A stretch of DNA of 64,000 nucleotides, taken from assembly GCA_037349315.1 (NCBI GenBank), contig JBAIAC010000007.1:8494001-8558000 (forward strand). Reading direction: 5' to 3'. This DNA is from Chelydra serpentina. Taxonomy: Eukaryota > Chordata > Testudines > Chelydridae. Positions 44,136-54,781 of the stretch are shown one piece after another (within the stretch, counting starts at the first letter, position 1; each line of letters opens with the position of its first letter). Under the pieces are notes generated by a model. That model made no database searches and was not told where the DNA came from. It worked only from the letters and a program-made list of their open reading frames with translations. Position numbers and translations under genes: made by a program.

Positions 44136-45259
44136 TTTGTCAACACAGAGCAACCCTCTGTTTTTCTCCCAATTGCTCTCACAGAGAAAAACTCTACCTC
44201 AAACTCCCAAGACTTGCTGAATCAGGACTCTTCTGTTTCCAATTCTTCTTCCAGATGCACTGGATCAAAGGCGTATGGATCATCCAGCCCTGTCTCACTG
44301 ATTGTTTCTATAAATAGCTCATTTATGGTAGAATTTCAAACTTCATACACAAATTTGCATTGTCTTGTGAAGGTAAAAATAAATCAGTTCTGTCTCAGTG
44401 TATTGACTTTCTGAGTTCTGGTCTTGTCTTTATTCTCATTCAACCAAGAAATGTTAGGGGTATTTTCTCCCAGGGAAAAAATAAAGACAACTTAGGGTTT
44501 GCACCAAACCAATTAAAACCTATTTCTGTCCTTCTTGGAGAAACTTTTCCTTACATTTCTCCTCTTATCAGTTAATGAAAAGTTGATGATTTTGCAAGAA
44601 CCTGTCTTGAAGAACCTAAAACCCAGTCCTGTTTTCATGATCTCCATGAAAGTTTTACCATTGACTTTAGTGAGAACAAAATCAGATCCATAATCATTAG
44701 TATAAACAGACCATCCTTGGTTTAGTCACAAATCTAAAGCAATTTCTTGAGCAATAAAATGTCTTTGATTAATTCCTTCGGGAATTTTATTTTGTTATAA
44801 TAATTCACTGTTCTGCCTCAGATCTGCAAATGATCTCACTTAGCTGTATTTATGCAATAAAAGACTAAGTCCAAGATCCATTGTCCTGCCAACTGAAACA
44901 TGACTAACCAGGTCCATAATAGATTATTCATTATTTTTGGGATAGATGTAACATTTTGTGGGGTGGTGGTAAGTGATGGGTCTTCTGCAGGAAAAAGGCA
45001 ACAAACAAGCCTGAAATGCAACATCAATGTTTTATCTCAGGGATAATTCAGTGCTGAGAGATGGACCCAAATCCAGATTCCAAGTATAATGTCAATAGAT
45101 TTTTGTATTGTCCTAGAAGGTGCTAGTAAAATATTCCTCCATGAAGGGAATAGTCTTTCAGTTTGAATATTTATAGTTTAGCCATTAACCCTGTCTGTCT
45201 AAAACATTGAATGGAGCTGTATCAATCACATTTTACAGTTGTTATAGCAACACGGCTAG
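44136..45259. other. Unrecognised sequence
   Basis: 44590-44680 has a degenerate palindromic-MITE-like segment ('cccagtcctgttttcatg..attgactttagtgag'). No gene seen. Confidence 0.35.
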
Positions 45260-45470
45260 AGAGTAAGTAGTGTTCTGTCTTTTCAGGTTTTATTTGTGTA
45301 AAAAAATAAAAAAACCCTGAATTTTTCAGTCTTTATTTTCCAAACATTAAAACCGGGATGAAACTGGGTTAAAAAATTGGGAAAAATCAGGGGGGAAAAA
45401 AGAAAAAAAATCTTTGGTAATATATATGTTTTATCATAATGTACAAAGTTATATTTTGTCTCTCTCAGCG

Positions 45471-47540
45471 CTAGTAGTTTTCCCAGAAATCCTGGTTTGT
45501 ATACACACTGATAATTTTCTTTAAAGAATCCTCATTCATGTCGAGCCCCTGGCTGTCTTGGAGGTAGTGCAACTTTGAAACTATGCGCTCTGCATCAATA
45601 GATCCAGGGGGGTACATTCAAAGCTCACTGTGCCACTTTTCTGAAGTTGGGAAGTGTCTTGATCAGTGTCTCTAACTTTTTTGCCGCCCCAAGCAAAAAA
45701 AAAACCCAAGCGCCACCCCGAACAAAAAACACCCCCCCACAATGCCCGCCAAAACAACCCCCCCACCCAGCACCGCCAAAATGCCCGCGGCCCTGCTGCC
45801 CCGGTAGGGGTGCCAGTGGGGAGCGTGGCATGCCCGCGGCCCTGGGGCGCCGGCAGGGAACATGGTTTAAAAAAAAAACAAAAAAAACCCTGAGCGCCGT
45901 TCCCCTCCAGGTGCCGCCCCAAGCACGTACTTGGTAGGCTGGTGCCTGGAGCTGGAACCAGGCCTGGAGCCTGGTCTTGATGACTGTTCCAAAAATCCAG
46001 CATATCCAGTTTCGCATTGTCAGGGGTAGGCAAGTTCATGTAAGTAGTAAGTCCCCTTTCAGATTTGAAATTTCATCTTTAGTGGCAAATGGTTGAAACA
46101 GTCTAGCATAACAGTCATAGTCTGCTGCAAAATTCACTTTGAGGAAAGGGTGCAACACCTGGATGACATTCCAAAAAAAAATCTTTGGCACCAAACACTT
46201 CAGGGTTCAGATTACTGGTCCTGGTCACCTCTCATTTCTTGCTGAGGATTGTGTTGAAAGTTTTGAATGCTTTTTCAGTTTTCTTGTGTTGTGGGGTGAG
46301 AGAGATCTCCAGAAATAGCTGGGTTTTCTTGCTATATGTTTCTCCGGCAGTTTTTGTGCTTGGTTTGGCTGAGATTTTGGTTGTCAGGATCCAGTAAGCA
46401 TCTGTATTGGCAAATGCATTGGCTATAGTTGGAGAAAACTCCAATGTTTTCTGTGTGTCACATGGTGATTCCAAGTTTTCAACAATTAGCATTACCTTGG
46501 TGCACAGAATCTGGTGGTCATTTTGATTATTTGCCAGTCTCTTCAGAATTTCTGCTTTAGAACCAACAAACCGAGGATGATCAAGGAGATGCATTATCTC
46601 AGTCCATGCGTTATTTACATGACCATGAAATACAAGCTCATCCATCGATGTGGCACAACAGGGTAATTGACAGTATTCTCTGTACTCATCTCGCACTGTG
46701 TAAAACAAAGCCTTCTACTTGTTCGCATGCTTGAAAATGGCCATGATCCAACGATACAAGATTCACATCTTTTATTTCTTCTCTAGCAGTAGCTGCGGAC
46801 GGTGCAACATTGATCAGATGAGCAGGACAGGTAATACGTAACAGCACCAGTTTCTGATTGAGTTTAATCTCCCGGGCAAACTTAGCCACCTACGAAGCAG
46901 AATTTATGTTAGTTGTGACCACATTGTCCCATCTTAGTTGGTATATCTCAAACAAGTCAGTTATTGCTGCGTCGACAAAATGTCCAGTAGCAGAGGGCAT
47001 GCATGTCACATCAGCACAAAACAATGGGTTTATTCACTTTGAAATAAAAAAATCAAAAACTAAAGGGCCAAGAATTGTACAGTCTAAAACATCCGTAGAC
47101 TCGTCAAAAATCAGACTAGACACCACATTTCCATCAGTTCGTTCCATCAGTTTAAATACTAAAGCATCATTGTTTTCTTTCAGAAACTTGCAAGTGAGGT
47201 TATCTGCATTAGGGAGGCTTTTTGCTGCTGGACAGTATTGTTGCACAAAGTCACCGATGGGCCCCTCTGCTGTCTGGCGAAACAAAGAGCGCACACAAAT
47301 TCATTGACACAATCGTGACGTGTCCTCTCTTTCATTAAAGCCCCGGTGAAAGCTCCTGACTGTTTATCCCGAAGCCCACTTTCTTCTTTAAGCTTCTGGT
47401 GTCGCTTGCTTTCAACACGCTCATTTGTTCTGTCAGCACGAACACTGACCTCAATGCTGCAGTACTTGTAGCGCAATGCATCCTCTTCACTCCCGACTTT
47501 GCTTTTTCTTGAAAATTCCTAAGCACTGATTTTCTTGGGG
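45471..47540 (-). pseudogene. hAT transposase (CGGBP1/ZBED-like), decayed
   Basis: Order on the minus strand: a degenerate zinc finger (YKYCSIEVSVRADR..SKRHQKLK, about 47390-47480) resembling the CGGBP1-type finger; DESTD within SSLIFDESTDVLD (about 47080-47120), the first catalytic Asp region of the hAT RNase H fold; CPAHLINVAPS (about 46800-46840), the conserved Cys..His region; and a C-terminal dimerisation segment with LDMLDFWNSHQ and, beyond the inserted element, ERIVSKLHYLQDS, ending at a stop at 45471-45473. Frameshifts near 47290 and 46040, a stop near 47030 and the 310-bp insertion destroy it. The enzyme would have cut and pasted elements with these ends. Confidence 0.85.
45664..45973. 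mobile_element. Non-autonomous hAT element inside the hAT transposase
   Basis: GTCTTGAT is found exactly at 45656-45663 and 45974-45981. Ends are CAGTGTCTCTAAC and, reversed, CAGGCTCCAGGCC. The inner words 'ttttttgccgccccaagca' (left) and 'gtgccgccccaagcac..ctggtgcctggagctgg' (right) are shared with 8535-8835 and 12915-13635. Removing it joins the transposase codons LDFWNSHQ with the following DTSQL. Confidence 0.92.
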
Positions 47541-47589
47541 GTATTCAGGCATGGATTTGCATCTTTGCCCCATGTTTACCGTACCTATC

Positions 47590-48434
47590 TGTAACCCCCC
47601 AAGGAGCTTACCTAGGTTCCTGGGACTCTGCATGTGGGTAGTTCAGGGAGAGGCACCCTGTCTCTGGTAGGAAGGGAGAACCAAGGGCAGACTCAGGGCT
47701 AGTCCACACTACCCGCCCGATTCAGCGGGTAGAGATCGATCTTCTGGGATTGATTTATCGCGTCTCATCTGGACGCGATAAATCAATCCCAGAAGCGCTT
47801 CCCCATCGACTGCGGAACTCCTGCTCGCCGAGAGGAGGAAGCGCTGCCGACGGGGGAGCCTGCCTGTGCCACGTGGACCCGCAGTAAGTAAACTTAGTTC
47901 GATCTAGGAAACATCGATTTCAGCTACGCTATTCTCGTAGCTGAAGTTGCGTTTCCTTGATCGATCCCCCGCCCCAGTATGGACCAGCCCTCAGTCTGCT
48001 AGGCAACCCAGAGGGATAGAGGAGTGACACTATGTAGAACAACAGGGGCTCCTGCTGGTTAGGGGAAGGATTGCAGGCATGCCTGCTCGGAGGAAGGGAC
48101 AGAGTCAAATGACTGACAGGGAAAGGCCGTGAAGAAAAGCTAATCTGACCAATAGAGAGTTATATGCCCTCCCCTAAGAGTCCTGGAGGGGGGGAAAGCC
48201 ATTTTGGGGGTAGTCTGGAGCCAACCACAGAAAGGGCAGAATTGGTTGTGTGGGGATCCAGAAGAAGCCAGGCCCCTGCTTCCAAATCCTTAAAGAGATT
48301 GGCACTAAAGGGGGTAACTGGGTAGATAGGGAGCATTCCATATCTTTATCTGTGGAGGATTGTTTGTTTAAATTCAGCACCACACTAAACAAAGAAATAG
48401 GCAGGCAGGGTCTCCTTGTGAGCCAATCATAGCA
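47590..48434. mobile_element. Possible solo LTR inside the hAT transposon
   Basis: The block starts TGTAACCCCCC and ends TCATAGCA, with candidate 5-bp flanks CTATC (47585-47589) and CTATA (48435-48439). It lies outside the transposase reading frame and contains a Harbinger-like MITE. Without that MITE it is about 550 bp, suitable for a solo LTR. No second LTR or retroviral gene is present. The call rests on short ends and one mismatch in five, so it is tentative. Confidence 0.35.
47696..47990. mobile_element. Harbinger-like MITE, copy 4
   Basis: Terminal repeats GGGCTAGTCCACACT and, reversed, GGGCTGGTCCATACT. TCA at 47693-47695 and 47991-47993. Hairpin 'gattgatttatcgcgtct' with its inverse and 'atttcagctacgct..tagctgaagt' are both present. 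Same orientation as copies 1 and 3. Confidence 0.86.
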
Positions 48435-48688
48435 CTATATTAACGTTTGATTTTCTGCCGTGGGCGTGTTCTGTGTTTTACGCTGTGGAATTGCTTCAAT
48501 CTCAGAGCTGTAGGATACAACAATCGCGTAAAGCTTTAGCGTTTAACAAAAATAAGTACCCCAAAAATACTCAGTCGATTGATAAACGGCTATAAATCAG
48601 TAAAAACTGAACTCCTTTAATTAAAAAATCCTGATAATTTATCAGTGAAAATTGGTAAAAACTGAAAACGCAGAACACTAAGAGCAAG

Positions 48689-49354
48689 GTACCAAATCGT
48701 AATGTTGAAATTGATGGCTGCACTCTTGATAGCTGACAAAGAAAGACGCCTCACCAGTCTTCAGTGTTCACAATGTTGTTCGCAAAGTTTTATAATGGGT
48801 TAGATACAAATACCACAAAGTCAGATGCAGAATTATTGGGACTACTCTTGTCTTAGAGCATGTGTGTAACTGCCACCAACACAGGGACCAATAAACCTCA
48901 TTATGCATATACTGGAGTTGCACGAAAAGAGTATTCAGTAAAATACAAACTACAGATTTGATCTGGTATCTCCAACCCTCTTTATTTTCTACATTTTAGT
49001 TATAAAAAGGGAACTTGTTTCTTTCAGTGAAAAAAATGAAAATCTCTCAAATGTGTTTGCCCAAAGGTTTGCAAAAGAAACGTCTGGTTTACCTCTTGTT
49101 TATTCATCCAATCTTGGCACACACAACACCATCTGCTTTTTGTGACAAATCACAGATCGTGAATAATAAATACCAAATAGCTTACAAACAATCCATTGCC
49201 CCAGTGTTCAGAGAATATTGAATAAGAAACAACTTTAAAAGTAGTTTACTCACAGATAATATACAAAATGGAAAAAGGACTAAACTCATTCCATTTGAAA
49301 GGTTCTACGATGTATTATTGTGTGTCTGTACTAGAACGATGCCACTTCACATTG
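48689..49354. other. Unrecognised sequence
   Basis: No gene or repeat assigned. Confidence 0.35.
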
Positions 49355-49480
49355 TGATCTTATCAGATCTCGCAAGCTGAGCGGGGTCAAGCCCAAACCT
49401 ATTCTATGAGGTCCTTATATCACATTCATCAGCGTAATATCTGAACACCTTGCAGCAGTGCATTAAATAATGTGACTAAC
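49355..49480. repeat. 5S rRNA-like fragment plus MIR-like scrap
   Basis: 'gatctcgcaagctgagcggg' with 'gtcaagccc' (49368-49393) closely resembles the internal promoter region of 5S rRNA (GATCTCGGAAGCTAAGCAGG). Neither the 5' third nor the 3' end of 5S is recognisable, so it is not a gene. 49430-49480 ('cagcgtaatatctgaacacc') resembles the MIR-like segment at 51828. An old 5S-headed SINE is possible. Confidence 0.45.
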
Positions 49481-49545
49481 ATCTATCACGTTTGTTCTTT
49501 CTCCTCTCCCCAAAGGGAGAAGCATGTGCAGAGCAATGTCTTCTC

Positions 49546-49571
49546 TTGTGTGTGTGTGTGTGTGTGTGTGT
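49546..49571. repeat. (TG)n microsatellite
   Basis: Thirteen uninterrupted TG units. Confidence 0.95.
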
Positions 49572-49774
49572 TTAATATACATGTTGCTATGTATTTATGT
49601 TAGATGAGGTAGATCAAAGAAATACACCTTGCACTTGTAGGTTTGTGATGGGTCAGAGGAGCAAAGTTGTCAAACCCTTTCATCATCCCAGTGTTCTAAG
49701 TCTTTCGTTGTTTTTTTTTAAAGATATTCCTGGCATAGGCCATTGAGAGACTTGAAGAAAAGGACCCAATCTTA

Positions 49775-50060
49775 GCCCTGGTCTACACTAGTGGGGGGAG
49801 GGTGGTCAATATAAGGTACGCGAATAGCGTAGCTGAAGTCGGTGTATCGTAGATCGACTTACCTGGCCGTCCTCATGCCGGGGAGTCGACCGCTGCCACT
49901 CCCCCATTGACTCCACTTGCGCCTCTTGCAAGCTGGAGTACCGGAGTCAACGGGGAGCACTTTCAGGGATCAATTTATCGCATCTAGACGAGATGCGATA
50001 AATTGATCTCTGAAAGATCGATCTCTACCCTCCGATCTGGCGGGTAGTGAAGACCTAGCC
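49775..50060. mobile_element. Harbinger-like MITE, copy 5
   Basis: Terminal repeats GCCCTGGTCTACACTAG and, reversed, GGCTAGGTCTTCACTAC. TTA at 49772-49774 and 50061-50063. Same orientation as copy 2, opposite to copies 1, 3 and 4. Hairpin 'atcaatttatcgcatctaga' / 'gatgcgataaattgatctct' is intact. Confidence 0.87.
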
Positions 50061-50063
50061 TTA

Positions 50064-51819
50064 AACTTGATTCCAAATTCCATGAGAAGAGTAGAGTGGA
50101 GGGCAGCCTTGATGGGCTCATGGTAGCTTGTGTTGCTGAAGAGGCATACTGCGACAGCATGTACTAGTTGGAGTTTAAGTAATGAATGCACTTGGATGGA
50201 ATCCCTGCATGGAAAATGTTGGCCTCCGTAGAAAGTGTTGTCGGTCGCTCAGTCGGTGGCATGCTTCATGCTGCATCAATGCTACTCAGTGCCCAGCAAA
50301 TTATTAGGGATGCTGTGTTGGTGGAAGTGCCATCTATCAAATGAGATGCAAAACTTTGACAATTAAATATACAGTGTCACTTTTACAAGAGTCAGGACTT
50401 TCGCCCTACTGGACCGAGCAGTTCTAGTTTGCGGAACTAACATTTTCCTACCTAAACCTCCTCTGAATTTCCAGTTTGATGCAAAATTCTTCCCTTCATG
50501 TCTCAAACTATGTAGTGTTGTGTGCTGTCAAGCTGTCATGTTCATCCTGAAGGTATCTGCATTCCAGTGATGAGTGAGTGATTTTGGATACCTGACGTTT
50601 TTTTAAAGTGTGGTTTCATCTTTCAGGATAAAAAAGGCGTTATTCTGTGTAAATCTAACTTATTTGTAGTGCCAGAGAACATTGCAAATAAGTGAAAGAA
50701 AGAAAAAGGGTCATGGATGGGGGAGCGGGGGGGCAGACTAGCCTAATGCATATGCAGTAGCTGATTAACTTGTCTATTAGCAATCCATACCGACCTTTTG
50801 CACGTATATAGAAGTGATTGAAATAGGGAAGAATTGCTTAAGGCAGCAATAAAACAAACAGACCAACCAACCACAAGTTGCATGTCAAGTAAATCAATTC
50901 AGGAAAGTGCTGGTGCGTTTTCAAAGCCCTGTTCTTACACAGAGATTGCAGGAATTAAACATGCATTTCCTCATCCTGCTATACTTAGAATTTAATTTAG
51001 CTTTCCTGTAAATCAGCACTGATAACGGCCATTAAGGTATTTTTCATACGTCCTGCTGCATTGTACCCAGGGTAATTAACTTGACTGTAAACGTAAAATG
51101 CACAAAATTCAGCCTCCCCGTCTAGAAATAATTCTTCCTATTGTTCTTGCCCGTAACCCTTAGGTATGCTTTCCTTGGCAAAAAAAAAAGAATATTAGCA
51201 CTTGTATAGCTGTGCAAACATTACCTAAACAGAGCTGTATTGTGGCACTTACTGCCTGTTTGTTTGGGGGAGGGGTTCTATCCCAGCAGCATCCCTCTGG
51301 TGTTCTGGCAGAATGGATTGTTAGATCTCTGGGAGCATGTCAGAATGAGTAGCATGAAACCTCTTTGGTTTGCTTCCTTCTGGGCTGGACCTGTTACACT
51401 GACCGGTGTAGAAGGGGATTGAGGAGCCAGGTCAGCTCCCCTCGGGATGGCCAGTGCTGATGACTCCTTGTTCACTGGGTATGTGAGGGCTTCTGCTCTT
51501 TGAACAGAGTCTCTTTGCACCTCATCTGTGCATCTCTGAGAAGCTACACACAATGCAGTTCTCAAGATTTAGTTATTTTACACCACACTGTAAGTGCTTG
51601 GAACTTTCCAGTTACATGAAAGACATGCTCACTGGCTTGAGTGAGCCAGTGTGTTCATCAGTAATGTAGACAATAGTGTTGATGCTGTGGGTAGACCTAT
51701 ATGATAAATGGAGTAGCTGGAAAATCTGGTCCTGCATTGTGTGAACTCTTACACACCCCTATGCAGTCACAGAAGTACTGGAAGTACCTTGCTGGGTAGG
51801 TCTTACATGGTCTTCATCA
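50064..51819. other. Mostly unrecognised; possible old SINE at 50310-50400
   Basis: 50330-50400 ('gtgccatctatcaaatgagatgcaaaact..cagtgtcacttttacaagagtcagg') recalls an ancient vertebrate SINE body, which may relate to the 5S-like fragment at 49368. No gene seen. Confidence 0.3.
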
Positions 51820-52030
51820 CCATAATATCTGAGCACCTCACAATTTGTAATGGATTTCATCATTACAGCACCCTTGAAGTAAGGAATTGATATTATCCTC
51901 ATTTTACAGATGAGGAACTGAGGCAAAAGCTAGATTAAGTGGCTTGCCCAAAGTCACCCATAGGGAGTCTAGGGCTGAGCTGAGATTTGAACCCAGATCT
52001 CCAGGTCCCAGACCAGTGACCAATTAAGTA
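51820..52030 (-). repeat. MIR-type (CORE-SINE) repeat
   Basis: 'attatcctcattttacagatgagg', 'actgaggcaaaagc', 'gtggcttgcccaaagtcaccc' and 'tttgaacccagatctccagg' are close to the reverse complement of the mammalian MIR core and tRNA-like parts. Clearest MIR in the window. Confidence 0.85.
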
Positions 52031-52179
52031 GACCGATCACAATGTGTATGCAGCCTGCCTTTTACTGCTGCATGTAGCTACTCGCAGAGTGGCTGTACCC
52101 TGCACACCACCACCATTGACCGCAAGGTCTTAAATGGTGACTTTTATACGGGCCTTTTCTCTGCTCAGATATTGAAAAG

Positions 52180-52960
52180 CTGTTTAGGGTGTGATACAGC
52201 ATGGCCAGAAGGCAGCAGGAGAGTGATCTAGGATGAGGAGAAGCCTTATTCCCTGTAGATTAATTAAAAGCACCTGAAACCAATTAGAGCACCTGAAGCC
52301 AGTCACCTGATAAAATCCCCCTGCTTCAATCAGCCAGAGGAGGAGCTGGTGCAGAGTGAGGAGGAGTTGGAGCAGAGTGGTTTGGTGGTGGAGCAGAGAG
52401 CAGTTTGGAGGAGCTGAATCAGAGTGGTTTGGTGGTGGAGCAAAGAGCAGTTTGGAGGAGTGAAGCAGAGTGGATTGGTGGTGGAACAAAGAGCAGTTCG
52501 GAGGAAAGTGGAGGAGAGTTTTGAGAAGTGCTGCAGCGGGCTAAGAAGACCAAGATCCTAGGTAAAGGGACACCTGGCTTGTGCAGAGGGAAGGCAGGAA
52601 GCCCCACAAGCTGAAGGTCAGGAGAGGGAAGTAGCCCAGGGGAAAGAATCACTGGTACAAGTGGTTCACCTGCTATCATAGGGCCCCTGGGCTGGGACCC
52701 AGAGTAGAGGGCGGGCCCAGGTCCCTCCCTCTCCACTCCCCTTCCCTGGGATACTAGTAGGATAGCTGTTACCCCAGTTCAGGGGCAAGAAATGGCACCC
52801 TGAAACCCCCCCACAAGAAGAGAAAGTGCGGGACCCATCATAGTAGTGCCGGCAATTTGCCACACGGGGTTAAACTGTGACCCAGCTAATGATCCCATGG
52901 AGGGGAGTAATAATCGGCCTCGGGAGCACTACTGCTCTCCCTCCCCCTCAAGTGAGGGGA
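52180..52960. repeat. LTR-like block with a minisatellite
   Basis: 52260-52340 alternates 'agcacctgaaaccaattaga' and 'gcacctgaagccagtc'. 52376-52510 holds about three 50-bp units of 'gagtggtttggtggtggagc' + 'agagagcagtttggaggag'. 52680-52960 includes 'gggctgggacccagagtaga' and 'gggcgggcccaggtccctcc', phrases I associate with turtle LTR retrotransposons. Ends and a duplication could not be located. Confidence 0.4.
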
Positions 52961-54011
52961 CTGGGCCAGTGCTGTCACAGCTGCACTGGAGGGGCTGGAA
53001 AAAGTAATCGGTCCCAGAACCAGGGGAATCTGGAATCAGATTGTGATTCTGAGTCACAATCCAATTCCCAGTTGCCTCTTGGGGCAGTGCCACGACATGC
53101 TGTCCCTTACGTTGCAGCTTTGTCACATGCCCTGTGTATCCCAGAATTAACCATAACTACAGTACTTCAACAAATGCTCTACAGCGGAATATTTTAGAAC
53201 ATCGTGGACCCATTTTGACTAGTCTTTTTGCAAAGATGAGTAGCGGCATCCCACTAATATGACTAACGCTGCAAATTATCATCTGTTGAAGGCAAGTGTT
53301 GTAAATTTCAATCCTGCATTGAAACAATGCTAGCCAGGATGACTAATGATCATTAAGTATGTTCTGGAGTCTATCTGCACCTCTCATGTTTATTTAAACA
53401 CTTAACAAACACTGTTGCTCATGTTCTCTTTATACAATGGCCATAAATACACTGTGTTCATTGAAACAGTTTGGCTGGAGATTATTAAGCATTTAAATTG
53501 AGATAAAGTTGTCTTTTATCTTACTCTTTAAGAATAAGACCTTCTGAATTTGTAAATCTTCACTTTGCAGAGAGAGCTTCTGTCTGTTTAGATCTCACTG
53601 ATCAAGTTTTCAAAAATAGCCTCTAAATTTGCACATGCAAATTGTGTGCCTGCATCCGTGCGGGTACACTAAGCATTCAAAAGACCTTCTTCTGTAGATA
53701 ATTGCTGCTTTGTGCAAATGAATTATATCCACAGTTCTGTACACAGGGGGGTCCTTGCACAAATGTAAGGCACAGGTGCCATTAATGTGCAAAATGCATG
53801 AATAATGCACCAGGTTAGAAAACTTACCCCTAATATTTAAAGGATGGTAGCTTTATGGACTCTATGCCTCAGCAATTGTAGAGATAGTATAATGCTGGTT
53901 TATTGTACTCACTTTGCTAATACCAACCGCTATATTCCCCTAATCAAAATGATAAAAAGAGGGGGGGTGTCTATTTTATGAAAATGTGGCCCTAAAGCTA
54001 TTGCCTTGAAC
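52961..54011. other. Mostly unrecognised; palindromic traces at 53605-53835
   Basis: 'tttgcacatgcaaattgtgtgcc' (53629) and later 'gtgcaaatgaatta', 'cttgcacaaatgtaaggcac', 'gtgcaaaatgcatgaa' suggest a degenerate inverted MITE. Nothing else assigned. Confidence 0.35.
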
Positions 54012-54062
54012 ATAGTTCTATCAAAGCGGCAAAGAGTCCTGTGGCACCTTATAGACTAACAG

Positions 54063-54114
54063 ACGTACTGGAGCATAAGCTTTCGTGGGTGAATACCCAC
54101 TTCTTCAGATACAT
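54063..54114 (-). ncRNA. Hammerhead-ribozyme-like fold in the Penelope 3' region
   Basis: Minus strand: CTGAAGA (54102-54108), one extra A (54101), a perfect 6-bp stem GTGGGT-ATTC-ACCCAC (54085-54100), GAAA (54081-54084, its last A opening the next stem), a 3-bp stem AGC-TTAT-GCT (54072-54081), then C at 54071 as the expected cleavage residue. A weak outer stem pairs 54063-54068 with 54109-54114 (two G-U pairs), leaving two unpaired bases. Minimal hammerhead variants are known in Penelope-like elements. The extra A and the two unpaired bases make activity of this monomer doubtful. Confidence 0.6.
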
Positions 54115-54328
54115 GTAGTAGAAATTTCCAGAGGCAGGTATAAATATGCAAGCAAGAATCAGGCTAGGGATAACGAGGGGTTAGTTCAGTCAGGGAGGAT
54201 GAGGCTCTCTTCTAGCAGTTGAGGTGTAAACACCAAGGGAGGAGAAACTGCTTTTGTAGTTGGCTAGCCATTCACAGTCTTTGTTTAATCCTGAGCTGAT
54301 GGTGTCAAATTTGCAAATGAACTGAAGC

Positions 54329-54781
54329 TCAGCAGTTTCTCTTTGAAGTCTGGTCCTGAAATTTTTTTATCTGCAGGATGGCTACCTTTAAATCTGCTAT
54401 TGTGTGTCCAGGGAGATTGAAGTGTTCTCCTACAAGTTTTTGTATATTGCCATTCCTAATATCTGATTTATGTCCATTTATCCTTTTACGTAGGGACTGT
54501 CCAGTTTGGCCGATGTACGTAGCAGAGCGGCACTGCTGGCACATGATGGCGTATATTACATTGGTAGACGTAGAGGTGAATGAACCGGTGATGGCGTGGC
54601 TGATCTGGTTAGGTCCTGTGATGGTGTCGCTGGTGTAGATATGTGGGCAGAGTTGACATCGAGGTTTGTTGCATGGATTGGTTCCAGAGTTAGGGTTACT
54701 AGGGTGTGGTGTGTCGTTGCTGGTGAGAATATGCTTCAGGTTGGAGGGTTGTCTGTGGGCGAGGACTGGCCTGCCTCCCAA
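54329..54781 (-). pseudogene. Penelope GIY-YIG endonuclease fragment
   Basis: About 150 residues are open. In order: GGRPVLAHRQPSNLKHIL; a Cys/His cluster NPCNKPRCQLCPHI typical of the linker before Penelope endonucleases; the nuclease core VIYAIMCQQC..ATYIGQT (the GIY and YIG positions); LRKRINGH with the conserved Arg; then VGEHFNLPGH. After LQIKKF the frame shifts, and the true C-terminus continues in another frame as in the copy at 5464. The ATG at the start of the open frame is internal to the ORF. Upstream sequence (54782-54990) is coding-like but interrupted. Confidence 0.85.

Larger units (their letters stand above)
45268..48680 (-). mobile_element. Full-length but dead hAT transposon
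   Basis: Terminal inverted repeats TAGTGTTCTGTCTTTTCAGG (45268 on) and, reversed, TAGTGTTCTGCGTTTTCAGT (ending 48680) agree at 17 of 20. Flanks AGAGTAAG (45260-45267) and AGAGCAAG (48681-48688) are an 8-bp duplication with one mismatch. The transposase pseudogene lies on the minus strand between them. Later insertions are a hAT-N element (45664-45973), an LTR-like block (about 47590-48434) and within that a Harbinger-like MITE (47696-47990). Without them the element is about 2.2-2.3 kb, a normal size for hAT. Confidence 0.88.

Noticed and set aside
46858..47307. 149-codon plus-strand frame
   Set aside because: It is antisense to the hAT transposase pseudogene, whose motifs are read on the minus strand.
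49355..49393. 5S rRNA gene
   Set aside because: Only about 30-40 bp resemble 5S; the rest of the gene and a terminator are missing.
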